A stretch of 64,000 nt of DNA from Pseudanabaena biceps (GTDB lineage Bacteria; Cyanobacteriota; Cyanobacteriia; Pseudanabaenales; Pseudanabaenaceae). Location of the stretch: assembly GCA_013361095.1 (NCBI GenBank), contig JAATWA010000001.1, positions 310,001 to 374,000 on the forward strand, in the 5' to 3' direction. Shown here piece after piece: positions 7,814 to 17,138 of the stretch. A program made the translations under genes and the position numbers. The notes under the pieces are model-generated. The model ran no database searches. It saw only the letters and a list, made by a program, of their open reading frames with translations, and was not told the origin of the DNA. Each line of letters starts with the position of its first letter. Position 1 is the first letter of the stretch.

Positions 7814-8941
7814 AACCTTGAGAATTTGATGCATGACTAGGGATGTCCATTCGATATCTGCTTCAGTGTTGGCTTTGCCAAGGGTTAAACGAATACTGTT
7901 TTTCGCTTCAGTTTCGGAATATCCCATTTGCAACAAAATTGGACTTGGCTCGATCGCACCACTACTACAAGCAGAGCCAGAGCTAATGGCAATTCCCGCT
8001 AGATTCATCTCGCGCACTAGGCGGCGACCGTCAATATATTTGTGATAAAAGCTGAGATGGTTTGCTAATCTTGCCGCACCAGTTGCTCCTGTGGGAATTA
8101 GGTCGGGAATATCGGCAAGTAATGTATATAGGCGATCGCGCAAATGGGTGAGTCGCTTGGTTTCCGAATCTAGCTCTTGCTCAGCCAGTTCGGCTGCCAA
8201 ACCCAGCCCTGCGATCGCGGCGACAGCTTGTGTCCCAGAGCGATAACCGCGTTCTTGCCCACCACCGAGCATGAGCGGAATCATTTTTTTGGCGATTAAA
8301 GGATTGATGTAAAGCGCTCCAATGCCCTGTGTTCCGTAAAATTTATGGGCTGATATAGACAGTAAATCGATAGGAAGAAACTGCACATCAATCGCTAGTT
8401 TCCCAATCGCTTGGACAGCATCAGTATGAAATAGCACATTAGCATTACGACAAATCATCCCTATTTTTTCTATAGGCTGGATTGTGCCAACTTCATTTTG
8501 AGCCGCAATGATCGAGACTAATACAGTATTGGGGCGTAAAGCTTTTTGTAAATCTTGGGGATTAACTAGTCCTAACCGATCAACGGGCAGATAGGTAATC
8601 TCCCAGCCATGTTCTGCCAAAAAACTCGCTGGCAAACGTATCGCCGAATGCTCAACCGATGAGACGATCATGTGCTGCGGAGTTGAGTATTGTCGAGCAA
8701 TTCCCATCATTACCATGTTGTCTGATTCTGTGCCACCAGAAGTAAAAATCACCCCTTCAGGATCAGCATTGAGTAAGCTTGCCACTTGTAAGCGCGAGCG
8801 CTCAACTACCATAGTCGAGCGCTCTCCCCACCAATGGAGACTAGAAGGATTTCCCCACTGCGATCGCATGACATCAGCCATGAAGTCAATGACTTCATGG
8901 CGAGTAGGGGTAGTTGCGCCGTGATCTAGGTATATTTGCAT
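7805..8941 (-). CDS. Cysteine desulfurase (NifS/IscS type)
   Basis: 378-residue PLP-dependent enzyme that releases sulfur from cysteine for Fe-S clusters and thio-modification. It shows the N-terminal IYLDHGATTPTRHEV, TSGGTESDN, the PLP lysine in SISAHKFYGTQG, and the catalytic cysteine loop SSGSACSSG near residue 325. The start is ATG 8939-8941. The compact length and motifs fit the group I NifS/IscS class, but which paralogue this is cannot be decided. Its 3' end lies inside a palindrome. Confidence 0.93.
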   Translation of the reverse strand: MQIYLDHGATTPTRHEVIDFMADVMRSQWGNPSSLHWWGERSTMVVERSRLQVASLLNADPEGVIFTSGGTESDNMVMMGIARQYSTPQHMIVSSVEHSAIRLPASFLAEHGWEITYLPVDRLGLVNPQDLQKALRPNTVLVSIIAAQNEVGTIQPIEKIGMICRNANVLFHTDAVQAIGKLAIDVQFLPIDLLSISAHKFYGTQGIGALYINPLIAKKMIPLMLGGGQERGYRSGTQAVAAIAGLGLAAELAEQELDSETKRLTHLRDRLYTLLADIPDLIPTGATGAARLANHLSFYHKYIDGRRLVREMNLAGIAISSGSACSSGAIEPSPILLQMGYSETEAKNSIRLTLGKANTEADIEWTSLVMHQILKVSH

Positions 8942-8987
8942 GAACTAATTTTATCGCAATAACTATAGCGATCGCCAAATGTATAAT

Positions 8988-9017
8988 CCAATAGCAAAGC
9001 GCCGCTACTCTGCTATT
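8988..9017. repeat. Imperfect palindrome in the desulfurase/GH94 divergent spacer
   Basis: Arms CCAATAGCA and TGCTATTGG around AAGCGCCGCTACTC. It is shorter and less perfect than the others. It lies just upstream of the GH94 gene and could be a decayed repeat. Confidence 0.5.
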
Positions 9018-9081
9018 GGGTTACATATACAGTCCGTGGTTCAATGTACTGTACCCATCAACTATAGGAACTTTTCTCATC

Positions 9082-11490
9082 GTGGCGATCGCAAACCAAT
9101 ACGGCTATTACACCGAAGACAATCGGGAATTTGTGATTACAGATCCGCGCACACCGCGCCCTTGGTTTAACTATATGTGGAATAGCCAATACGCAGGGTT
9201 AATCTCTCATACAGGCGGCGGCTTTAGCTTTTTGGAATCACCACGCGATAACCGCATCAGTCGCATGCGCTATAACTGTCTCCCTTGGGATCGCCCAGGA
9301 CGTTATGTGATGGTCAAGGATGTCGCCACGGGTAAATATTGGTCACTGAGTTGGTCGCCCACAATCAATCTTGACTATGACTTCTATGAATGTCGTCATG
9401 GACAGGGCTATACGAAAATCACAACTGAGATTAATGGAATCCGTGGTGAAATTACTTACTTCGTTCCCACTGATACTAATGCCGAAATTTGGCGCGTAAA
9501 GTTAACGGAACTATCGGGACAGCCTAGAGATTTGGAGGTTTATTCTTTCTTAGAGTTGTTAATGGGGAACGCTCTCAACGATCAGATCAATCAACCTAAT
9601 GATAAACATTTCACGGATATTCATTTTGATCAAGATTTGCAAGCATTGGTAGCTACGCGCCGCTATTGGGTTCTGAATAAAGGCGTTTCTGTTAAGCAGC
9701 CCAATATTGACTGGAAGTATCAAATTTATTTTTCTCAAAGTCTTCCTATTTCTGGCTTCGACAGTAGTCTAGATACTTTCATCGGCAGATGGCGATCGGA
9801 AGCAAATCCTGTGGCAGTAGAAACAGGAGTAATGCAGAATACAGAAATCACGGCGGGTGATCCTGTAGTGGCTCTGCAATCGAAGATTGCGATAAAAGCG
9901 AATGATTTTGTTGATTTTGCAGTAGTTTTAGAAATTGCACCAAAAAATGAAAAGCCTTCTCTTACTCCCCTCTCCCTCAATGGGAGAGGGGCTGGGGGTG
10001 AGGGTCTTGATCGCCAATTCCTTCAACTCAAACAAAAATGGGATCAGCATTTGTCCTGTGTGCAGGTGCAAACTCCTGATCCAGCCTTTAACGCGATGAT
10101 CAATGTCTGGAATCAGTATCAGGCAGCAGTCACCTTTGATATGGCGCGAAATTCGGGCTATTATCATGGCGGATTGCTGTTTGGGACGGGAATGCGCGAT
10201 CGCTTTCAGGACATCCTCGGCGTGGTGATGGTTGATCCTGTGCGAGTGCGAGAAAGGTTAATCAAGGCACTGAACTTCCAATTTAAGGACGGTTCGACTT
10301 TGCATAACTATTTTGTGCTGACCAATACAGGTGAACGGACTAACCATTCCGATACACCGCTTTGGATTCCCTTTGGAATTGCGGAATATCTTAAGGAAAC
10401 TGGTGATTTCTCGATCTTAGAAGAAGTGGTTCCCTATCATGACGATAGCTCAGGTTCAGTTTATGAGCATGTGGTGAGGGCGCTGGACTTTGCGATCGCC
10501 AATATAGGCGAAAGAGGAATGCCACGCATTTTTACAGGGGATTGGAATGACACGCTGGATCATGTTGGCTCACAGGGTAAAGGTGAAACCACTTGGGGCG
10601 CGTTCTTCTTGGGCTATGTTTTGAAGAAATCTTTACCGATCTGCGAACATCAGCAAGATTCGCAATCTGTCGCCAAGTTCCAGAACTTTTATGAACATCT
10701 TCGCAAAGTTACCAATGATATTTGTTGGGATGGAGATTGGTATTTACGCGCTTTCCGTGACAATGGCGAACCGATTGGCGTATCTAGTGCAACTCAGGGC
10801 AAAATCTTTTTAAACGCGCAATCATGGGCAGTTATTTCCGAACTTGCAACAAAAGAACGAGCTGACAAAGCAATGGCAAGCAGTCGCGAATATCTAGCGA
10901 CACCTTTTGGAATGCAGATTGTCGCGCCATCATTCGCCGAAATTGATGATACTGTCGGCTTAATCAGCCGTTGCGTCCCTGGGAAGAAAGAGAACGGAGC
11001 CGTATTTAATCATGCTTCCTCATGGTTTGTGTTGGCTTCCATTCTCAATGGTGATACGGAGTTTGCTTGGGAAATCTATCGCCGCATGATGCCGATCAAT
11101 TCCTCACAGGCGACAGATTCTAAATGCGATCGCTTTGAAACAGAGCCATATGTTTATCCTGAATATGTAACTAGCCCTGATCATGAGACTCAAGGACAAG
11201 CAAGCCATTCATGGCTCACAGGTACAGCAGTGTGGATGTTACGCATCGGTATTGATTACATTTTAGGATTCCAGCCCACTTTTGACGGCATGATTATCGA
11301 TCCCAAAATTCCTGCTGAATGGTCAGGATTTACGGCTCAGCGCAAGTTTCGCGGTAAAGTCCTCTCTCTAACAGTGACCAATCATAGTGATGTCAAACAA
11401 ATGACAGTTAATGGTGAAGTTGTTACAGACAAGTTAATTGATCTCGCGAAATATGGAGGTGATGACATAGCGATCGCTGTTTATCTCTAG
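9082..11490 (+). CDS. GH94-family glycoside phosphorylase (cellobiose-phosphorylase-like)
   Basis: About 802 residues. Layout fits the GT36/GH94 superfamily: an N-terminal beta-sandwich (FVITDPRTPRPWFNYMWN), then an alpha/alpha barrel with GTGMRDRFQDILGVV, the acid motif TGDWNDTLDHVGSQGKGE and the late DHETQGQASHSWLTGTA. Members phosphorolyse beta-linked glucans; the substrate is unknown. I chose GTG 9082 (MAIANQYGYYTEDNREFV) because homologues start near NQYGY and AGGAA lies at 9066-9070; the frame is open back to 9016. Near residues 293-308 an in-frame REP-like insert encodes SLTPLSLNGRGAGGEG, absent from the family core. Confidence 0.88.
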   Translation: MAIANQYGYYTEDNREFVITDPRTPRPWFNYMWNSQYAGLISHTGGGFSFLESPRDNRISRMRYNCLPWDRPGRYVMVKDVATGKYWSLSWSPTINLDYDFYECRHGQGYTKITTEINGIRGEITYFVPTDTNAEIWRVKLTELSGQPRDLEVYSFLELLMGNALNDQINQPNDKHFTDIHFDQDLQALVATRRYWVLNKGVSVKQPNIDWKYQIYFSQSLPISGFDSSLDTFIGRWRSEANPVAVETGVMQNTEITAGDPVVALQSKIAIKANDFVDFAVVLEIAPKNEKPSLTPLSLNGRGAGGEGLDRQFLQLKQKWDQHLSCVQVQTPDPAFNAMINVWNQYQAAVTFDMARNSGYYHGGLLFGTGMRDRFQDILGVVMVDPVRVRERLIKALNFQFKDGSTLHNYFVLTNTGERTNHSDTPLWIPFGIAEYLKETGDFSILEEVVPYHDDSSGSVYEHVVRALDFAIANIGERGMPRIFTGDWNDTLDHVGSQGKGETTWGAFFLGYVLKKSLPICEHQQDSQSVAKFQNFYEHLRKVTNDICWDGDWYLRAFRDNGEPIGVSSATQGKIFLNAQSWAVISELATKERADKAMASSREYLATPFGMQIVAPSFAEIDDTVGLISRCVPGKKENGAVFNHASSWFVLASILNGDTEFAWEIYRRMMPINSSQATDSKCDRFETEPYVYPEYVTSPDHETQGQASHSWLTGTAVWMLRIGIDYILGFQPTFDGMIIDPKIPAEWSGFTAQRKFRGKVLSLTVTNHSDVKQMTVNGEVVTDKLIDLAKYGGDDIAIAVYL
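9955..10010. repeat. REP-like repeat inserted in the GH94 coding sequence
   Basis: CCCCTCTCCCTCAATGGGAG followed by AGGGGCTGGGGGTGAGGGT. The same motif type appears at 30651-30693 and 31990-32070 as non-coding sequence. Here it is in frame and keeps the gene open. Confidence 0.8.
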
Positions 11491-11515
11491 ACAATTTCAG
11501 CACTTTCCGATCAAT

Positions 11516-11578
11516 CGAACCAATAGAATTTTTTGAAAGTGTTGCGAAGCAACACTTTCAAAAAATTCTATTGGTTCG
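11516..11578. repeat. 63-base palindrome between convergent GH94 and P-ATPase-like genes
   Basis: Arms CGAACCAATAGAATTTTTTG / CAAAAAATTCTATTGGTTCG with centre GTGTTGCGAAGCAACAC. It belongs to the AAGAATTTTTTGAAAGTGTTG family. A second small hairpin GGCAGCGCTAAGCGCTGCC follows at 11613-11631. Together they probably terminate both convergent genes. Confidence 0.85.
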
Positions 11579-11640
11579 GGTTTGAGCGCAAAGCACTGCA
11601 AAAAAGAGCTATGGCAGCGCTAAGCGCTGCCACTCACCGT

Positions 11641-13620
11641 CTAATGAGTTTTAATTAATTCTTGAACCCAAAATACAGCCGTAGCGCTAAGAATAGCGAT
11701 CGCCCATTCGACACCATTTAAGGGAACGGTTGCCATAAGTTCACCTAACCAAGGAACTTGCACAAACAAAACTTGGCAGACCGCGATAAAAGACATACTA
11801 AGTAACAGAGGCAAGTTGCTAAATACATTTTGACGCGCGATCGCACAGGCATGGAAAATCTGACTAAATCCAAGGGTAACAAAAGCCATTGCTCTTGCTT
11901 GCGAAAACATAGCCGCTTGTCCCTGATATTTCATCCAAAATACTACCGAAATAGCCGTGATGGTGGCGATCACAGCTAGCAAAATCCGTAGGTAATTGCT
12001 AGGCCGTAAAATAGTTTGAAAACGATGGACAGGTTGAAATAATAAGCTTTGGTGGGTAGGTTCAAGCACTAAAGGGAATGCCACAAGGGGCGTAGCGATC
12101 GCGCCAATCCAAAGCAGTTGCAATGGCGGCATAGAGAAGCCCGCAGCCGTATCCATCAGGGTCAGCACTGCTAAAGTAAAGGAACTTGAGGCAGTAAGCA
12201 GTGAAGTGCGTTGCAAGCGATCAAAAGTTGCCCTTCCCTCTAGAATTGCGATCGGTAAATAATGGAAATCTTCTTTCGGTAAAATCAAACCTGAGCTGTC
12301 TTGTAATTCTTTGCGGCAAGTGCGATCGCAAATACCCACATCAGCAGCTCTTAGCAAAGGAATATCTTCGACATCATTAGCAATAACGGCTACAGCATTT
12401 TTGAGGTTTTGATGCGCCTGAGCATCTAATTTCTCACTTTGCCATTGACGGATACGCTCCTGTGGAGCATCAAAATAACTATGGGTCTCAATACCAATTA
12501 CTCGACTGAAGGCTTGAGCATCATCTTCCGAAGCTCTAATCAGTCCGCGCCATTGGATACCTGCGAGACTCAAGTTGTCAAAGCTCAACACCACATCTGA
12601 CTCCACAATTGGCACAACTGTCGTCACTCTGGAGATCACATCTAATACCGATGGAAATCTAGCCCATATTCTCTGTTTAGCTAGATCACGCATTCCCAAT
12701 AACTGCACTTGCGTAGCAAGGCGTAATAAATTTTGAGGGTAGGTGCTGACAATGAGAGCTGCCGCAGTCATAGCATTAATCACAATTCCCCTCTGCCATG
12801 CAAAGGCGATCGCCGAAATCGTAACCAGCAGCAATAAGCCAATCCAAACTTGGCGCAGTTGTCGAAATTCAGAATGGATGACCGAAAATGGTTTTTCCTT
12901 AGTTAATGCGGCTTGCTCTTGCGTGAAGCGACTGGTGGCAATCACCAGTCCTTTAGCCTTCCCTGCGGAAATCTCAGTTCCCGCATAAATCATATTGCTA
13001 CATTCTAAAGCAGGAGTTTTCTCTTCAAAAGTGAGATCAGCCTGTTTATGACAAATTGCCTCACCACCCAAATTAGATTGATTTACTAGTAAATCCTCCG
13101 ATGTCTCTAGTACCCGCAAATCTACATTAGGACGATCGCCCGCCGCCAATATCACGACATCCCCAATTACTAAATCTCGCGATGGTATTTCCATCTCTTC
13201 GCGATCGCGAATCACCATCACCGAATTAGCATCTTCTTGTTGGCGATTCTGTTGGCTGCGATTTGGGCGATCGCGACTAACTTTTTCTCTAGTTTTAACC
13301 GACCAAATTGATAGACATATCCCAATTCCGCTATGCAATACTCCCGCTAAAATCAGTGACCACCCTTCAGCGCCATTCCATTGCAAATAAATTGCCGAAC
13401 CAATCAAGAGATAGGTTAATGGGTCAAGCCAAGGCTGTAATAGAATCTTGCTAATTGGACGCGATCGCGGCAACTTGTTCGCTCCTAATTGCCGCAATCG
13501 CTGCCTTGCATTCATATAGGACAAACCTTCCATCGAAGATTCCAAAGCCAATAGTACTTGTTCTACATTCATGTAGTGCCAAGGTTTTTGGATATCCGAC
13601 AGAAAGTTAAATTTGGTCAT
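11641..13620 (-). CDS. P-type ATPase-like membrane protein lacking catalytic motifs
   Basis: 659 residues with P2-type (PMR1/SERCA-like) architecture: a cation-ATPase N domain (residues 15-70), membrane pairs near 60-105 and 255-295, and four to six C-terminal segments from 480. Every catalytic motif is altered. The actuator TGES reads LGGEA (184-188), the membrane PEGLP reads PQNLL (295-299), DKTGT is absent (VPIVESDVVLS, 336-346) and TGDGVNDAP reads IANDVEDIP (413-421). It is also about 250 residues short, mostly in the nucleotide-binding domain. The gene is intact, so it looks like a maintained pseudoenzyme, perhaps a regulator or ion-binding scaffold, rather than a pump. Confidence 0.85.
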   Translation of the reverse strand: MTKFNFLSDIQKPWHYMNVEQVLLALESSMEGLSYMNARQRLRQLGANKLPRSRPISKILLQPWLDPLTYLLIGSAIYLQWNGAEGWSLILAGVLHSGIGICLSIWSVKTREKVSRDRPNRSQQNRQQEDANSVMVIRDREEMEIPSRDLVIGDVVILAAGDRPNVDLRVLETSEDLLVNQSNLGGEAICHKQADLTFEEKTPALECSNMIYAGTEISAGKAKGLVIATSRFTQEQAALTKEKPFSVIHSEFRQLRQVWIGLLLLVTISAIAFAWQRGIVINAMTAAALIVSTYPQNLLRLATQVQLLGMRDLAKQRIWARFPSVLDVISRVTTVVPIVESDVVLSFDNLSLAGIQWRGLIRASEDDAQAFSRVIGIETHSYFDAPQERIRQWQSEKLDAQAHQNLKNAVAVIANDVEDIPLLRAADVGICDRTCRKELQDSSGLILPKEDFHYLPIAILEGRATFDRLQRTSLLTASSSFTLAVLTLMDTAAGFSMPPLQLLWIGAIATPLVAFPLVLEPTHQSLLFQPVHRFQTILRPSNYLRILLAVIATITAISVVFWMKYQGQAAMFSQARAMAFVTLGFSQIFHACAIARQNVFSNLPLLLSMSFIAVCQVLFVQVPWLGELMATVPLNGVEWAIAILSATAVFWVQELIKTH

Positions 13621-13686
13621 AATTTAATTTGAGGGGATTCAGAAATTAGGATAGATATCTCTAAATGCAATCTATCCTAAAGTAAA

Positions 13687-15051
13687 TCATTTTGCTTTTT
13701 GTAATAACTTTAGCTGATTCTGAACTTCGAGTTGTACTTTTTGAGCTTGTAAATAGACCGTAGTTCCACTTTTAACTTTCTCTAACTCATTGTTAACAGC
13801 CGAGAAATTACCGATCGCCTGATTACGATTTAGCTCTTTGCCATCTTTAGGTAAATTAGCCCATAAAGCCGTCAGATTCCGATTAGCGCGCTCTAATGCT
13901 TGTACTGATTCCTGTTCATTTTGTAAACGCACTCTCACTTCTGAGAGACTAGCTCGATATTCTGTTAGCTGTCTTTGGGCTTCAGCATAACCCTGCACAT
14001 CATTATCAGAAATATTTCCTAATAGGTTGATTGCCTCTTGCCACATTTTGGCAGTTTCAGTCCAACGAGTGATGGAATGGGGAGGATTGCGCCCCGATTC
14101 AGCAGCTTTTTTGGCAAATCCTTCAGCAGCACTAATCAATGACAAGGATTTTTCATTACCTGCGGCAAGCCCTCCCACTTCCTTTAAATCCCTAGTTGAA
14201 GTAACGATTAACTGCTGCGCTCTCCGTCCCGCCATCGTTTGTGGTGGAATCTGGGCTAAGCGATCAATCGCGACTTGCCAATTTTGAATCGCCATTTTCT
14301 TATCTAAGGGTTTTGCAGCTTGCTGGAATACAGTCTTAGCCATATTGATTGACTGCTCAGCATCAGTAAGTGTAATCTGAGCATTTTTCTCTTGAAAAAC
14401 TTTCGCTTCTAGTTGTCCTGCTTTAATTCTCGCCGATTGCAAGCTAGTAGGCGTAAACCGCCAGTCATAGCCCCAACCGTTATATCCCCGTGAATAATCT
14501 GCCCAATCGGCGATATACCATGCAGGAATTTCATCTAAAGCCGTCTTACCCTCCTTAAGTTTGATCTCACCGCGATCAAGATCAGCAGAACTTGTGGGCG
14601 TTTCAATTAATTGTCTTGCTTCTTCAATTGTTGCTTGTCCTTTTTTGAAATTGGCATCGATCGCCATATTGCTTGGCAATAGCAAAAGTGGAGCCGCCTT
14701 TGCCACAGGTTGTCGAATCGCAGGATAAGGCAAATTCACCACATAAATAATCCCCACAGGAATCCCCACCAAAACACCGATCCAAATCAGTCTATTCCCT
14801 AACTTCCGAAATCCTCCAGAGGGTTTCGGTTGATTAATGGGTTTAGTTTGGATTACTTGATTCGCTACCTGATGCGATCGCGCTAACTCTGCCTCTAGTT
14901 CTGCATATCTTTGCGAGGCTGTAATGGGTTGAGGTGTTACAGATTGTGGTTGCGTGGTGCTAGAGGTTGGAATAGTCTGCACATTTGGATCATTTCCTAT
15001 CCCCTGTGGATGTTTTTTCCATTTTGCAAACATAGAGCTAATAATGCCCAT
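13687..15051 (-). CDS. Single-span membrane protein with coiled-coil periplasmic domain, unknown function
   Basis: 454 residues not assignable to a named family. A Pro/Gln/Thr-rich cytoplasmic N-terminus (about 1-85) precedes one membrane segment (LIWIGVLVGIPVGIIYVVNL, about 88-108) without a cleavage site. The rest is helical and Ala/Gln/Lys-rich with heptad-like spacing, interrupted by an aromatic stretch (AWYIADWADYSRGYNGWGYD, about 180-200). Similar proteins are found in cyanobacteria as hypotheticals. It follows the same strand as the P-ATPase-like gene (66 bases apart) and may share its transcript. Confidence 0.75.
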   Translation of the reverse strand: MGIISSMFAKWKKHPQGIGNDPNVQTIPTSSTTQPQSVTPQPITASQRYAELEAELARSHQVANQVIQTKPINQPKPSGGFRKLGNRLIWIGVLVGIPVGIIYVVNLPYPAIRQPVAKAAPLLLLPSNMAIDANFKKGQATIEEARQLIETPTSSADLDRGEIKLKEGKTALDEIPAWYIADWADYSRGYNGWGYDWRFTPTSLQSARIKAGQLEAKVFQEKNAQITLTDAEQSINMAKTVFQQAAKPLDKKMAIQNWQVAIDRLAQIPPQTMAGRRAQQLIVTSTRDLKEVGGLAAGNEKSLSLISAAEGFAKKAAESGRNPPHSITRWTETAKMWQEAINLLGNISDNDVQGYAEAQRQLTEYRASLSEVRVRLQNEQESVQALERANRNLTALWANLPKDGKELNRNQAIGNFSAVNNELEKVKSGTTVYLQAQKVQLEVQNQLKLLQKAK

Positions 15052-15198
15052 GACTATTTCCTAATGTAGATGTGATTATTATAAGCAACGGTGGTCTAAA
15101 GCAGTGATCGCCATAAACAAGCGGCAAATGTCTCACTCTTCTACAATTCTGTTGTAGTTTCTGGTTTTGCGCTGACTGCCGAGCAGATTTTAGCATTT

Positions 15199-15240
15199 GG
15201 AGCATAAAAGGCGGCGCAACGCGCCGCTTTTTATGCTCCA
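15199..15240. terminator. Palindrome downstream of the aminotransferase gene
   Basis: Arms TGGAGCATAAAA / TTTTATGCTCCA around GGCGGCGCAACGCGCCGC, 24 bases past the stop of the minus-strand aminotransferase gene. Likely a terminator. Confidence 0.75.
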
Positions 15241-15264
15241 GATAAGGGCTTAAGCCCATTGCTG

Positions 15265-16377
15265 TTATTTGAGGATATTTTTTAGAGTGCTGACGACTCG
15301 ATCCTGTTGCTCTGTGCTGAGTTCGGGAAACATCGGTAAAGATAATACGCGATCACAAATAGCTTCAGTAATAGGGAAATCACCTTTTTGATGTCCCAAG
15401 TTGCTATATACCGATTGCAAATGGAGAGGGAGAGGATAGTAAATCATGGTGATAATGTTTTGCTCACGCAATTGAGCTTGCACATGATCGCGCTTACCTT
15501 CTCCAATGCAGACAGTATATTGATTCCACACACTTTCTGGGCAGTGGTGCGGAGTGATTAAATTAGGAATATTGGCTTCTTTGATTAAATCGGTATAGCG
15601 ATCGCTAATTTCTCGGCGTTGAGCATTCCACTTGTCGAGATAGGGCAATTTCACTTGTAATAAAGCCGCTTGTAATGAATCAAGACGGGAATTCATACCA
15701 ATGTATTCGTGATAATAACGTTTAGGGCTGCCATGTTCACGCAGGATTTTCAACTTCTCAGCAATTTGAGGATCATTAGTTGTCATCATGCCACCATCGC
15801 CACAACCGCCCAAATTTTTAGTGGGATAAAAGCTAAAACAGCCAATATCACCAATATTTCCTACCATTTGCTGATTAAAAGTTGCCCCCGTTGCCTGAGC
15901 GCAATCTTCGATTACATAGAGATTATGCTTTTTGGCGATCGCCATCAGCTTTGTCATATCTACTGATCGCCCAAATAAATGCACAGGCATAATCGCCTTA
16001 GTCCGTTCCGTAATCGCCGCCTCAATTAAATCCACATTCATATTGAAGCTATGGGACTCAATATCAATAAATACTGGCTTTGCTCCCGCCATGCTGATGG
16101 TTTCAGCGCTAGAAAAAAATGTGAATGGCGAAGTAATTACCTCATCTCCCTCCCCAATATCTAAAGCTCTCATCGCGAGGTACAGCGCATCTGTGCCTGA
16201 GTTGCAAGCAATACCATGATTGGAGCCAATATATTTAGCAAACTCAGCCTCAAACTGGCTCACGGGTTGCCCGCCGATATATTGCCCCGATGCGAGTATA
16301 TCTAGCGCTGCTTGGTTAAGGCGATCGCCAATTTGTTGATACTGCTGTGATACATCGAAGGGAGGAATTTTATTCAC
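15265..16377 (-). CDS. DegT/DnrJ/EryC1/StrS family sugar aminotransferase
   Basis: 370-residue PLP enzyme of the sugar-nucleotide aminotransferase class. It shows NSGTDALYLAMRAL, the PLP-contacting VIEDCAQATGATF, and the internal aldimine lysine in FSFYPTKNLGGCGDGG. It transfers an amino group to a nucleotide-linked keto-sugar for surface glycans; the exact sugar is unknown. A stand-alone cupin of the mannose-6-phosphate isomerase type lies 190 bases upstream on the same strand, so both may serve envelope polysaccharide. Confidence 0.93.
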   Translation of the reverse strand: MNKIPPFDVSQQYQQIGDRLNQAALDILASGQYIGGQPVSQFEAEFAKYIGSNHGIACNSGTDALYLAMRALDIGEGDEVITSPFTFFSSAETISMAGAKPVFIDIESHSFNMNVDLIEAAITERTKAIMPVHLFGRSVDMTKLMAIAKKHNLYVIEDCAQATGATFNQQMVGNIGDIGCFSFYPTKNLGGCGDGGMMTTNDPQIAEKLKILREHGSPKRYYHEYIGMNSRLDSLQAALLQVKLPYLDKWNAQRREISDRYTDLIKEANIPNLITPHHCPESVWNQYTVCIGEGKRDHVQAQLREQNIITMIYYPLPLHLQSVYSNLGHQKGDFPITEAICDRVLSLPMFPELSTEQQDRVVSTLKNILK

Positions 16378-16413
16378 GTTGAAACGACTCTAGATTGCCT
16401 CAACTATTTTATA

Positions 16414-16450
16414 CCAACAGAAGAAACGGCAAAGCCATTTCTTCTGTTAT
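16414..16450. repeat. Imperfect palindrome upstream of the aminotransferase gene
   Basis: Arms AACAGAAGAAAC / ATTTCTTCTGTT around a GGCAAAGCC centre. It is the first of three palindromes packed between the cupin and aminotransferase genes. Confidence 0.7.
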
Positions 16451-16474
16451 GGCTGTAGCCAGCCAAGTCATCAC

Positions 16475-16522
16475 AACCAAGAGAGAGTGGCGACGCTTTG
16501 CGTCGCCACTCTCTCTTGGTTT
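16475..16522. repeat. Palindrome, AACCAAGAGAGAGTGG arm family
   Basis: Perfect arms AACCAAGAGAGAGTGGCGAC with GCTTTGC centre. It is preceded by TTATGGCTGTAGCCAGCCAA, the border seen in the composite elements at 6920 and 7570. Confidence 0.85.
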
Positions 16523-16526
16523 TATA

Positions 16527-16555
16527 GAATAAGGGCTGCGCTAAGCGCAACCCTT
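16527..16555. terminator. Palindrome directly downstream of the cupin gene
   Basis: ATAAGGGCTGCGC / GCGCAACCCTTAT, 13 bases past the stop of the minus-strand cupin gene; likely its terminator. Confidence 0.7.
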
Positions 16556-16567
16556 ATCGGGATTTAT

Positions 16568-16990
16568 CTATTTTTTTTCATGTCTTGCGTAATCATCTTG
16601 GAAGCGAATAATGTCATCTTCACCCAAATACTCGCCGTTCTGAACCTCGATCAAGATCAAAGGAATTATTCCTGGATTTTCTAGACGGTGCGCGGTGCAT
16701 TTAGGCACATAGGTTGACTGATTAGTGCTGAGCATCGTCTCTTTATCGCCACAGGTGACTTTGGCAGTACCTGAAACTACAATCCAATGTTCACTACGGT
16801 GATGATGCATTTGAAGGCTGAGGCGATGCCCCGATTTCACCTCAATCCGCTTGATTTTGTAGCCACGACCTTCTTCTAAAGTCGTAAAAGTTCCCCAAGG
16901 ACGCTCTACAGTGGGTCCATGACTACGGGATTCTCCGCTTAAACTTGCTAGGCTTGCGATCGCTGAAGGAGCTTCTTGTACTAGTGACAT
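16568..16990 (-). CDS. Stand-alone cupin, mannose-6-phosphate isomerase type II-like
   Basis: 140 residues equivalent to the C-terminal cupin of ManC-type bifunctional enzymes: RPWGTFTTLEEGRGYKIKRI, the metal-site HHHRSEHWIVVSGTA, and VPKCTAHRLENPG. It would interconvert mannose-6-phosphate and fructose-6-phosphate, feeding GDP-mannose synthesis, or act as a related sugar epimerase. The histidine cluster QMHHHRSEH that binds the metal is intact. The N-terminal 25 residues are low-complexity. Confidence 0.88.
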   Translation of the reverse strand: MSLVQEAPSAIASLASLSGESRSHGPTVERPWGTFTTLEEGRGYKIKRIEVKSGHRLSLQMHHHRSEHWIVVSGTAKVTCGDKETMLSTNQSTYVPKCTAHRLENPGIIPLILIEVQNGEYLGEDDIIRFQDDYARHEKK

Positions 16991-17084
16991 AACTGCAATT
17001 TTAGAAAGCTGGTTGATCCATAGAATAGCACCAACCTCAAAAAAGTGAGAGATCGTGCGAAGCGCCCGCCATCCTCATAGCGAT

Positions 17085-17121
17085 AAAATTAGTGCAGGCG
17101 CATAACGTCTGCACTAATTTT
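17085..17121. repeat. Palindrome just upstream of the peroxiredoxin gene
   Basis: AAAATTAGTGCAG / CTGCACTAATTTT around GCGCATAACGT. It ends within 20 bases of the start codon, so it would form in the leader and could affect translation. Confidence 0.75.
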
Positions 17122-17138
17122 TTATGGAATTAAACCCT

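Noticed and set aside
15038..15259. Minus-strand ORF of 73 codons upstream of the membrane protein gene
   Set aside because: It runs through the palindrome at 15199 and overlaps the next gene; composition is not protein-like.
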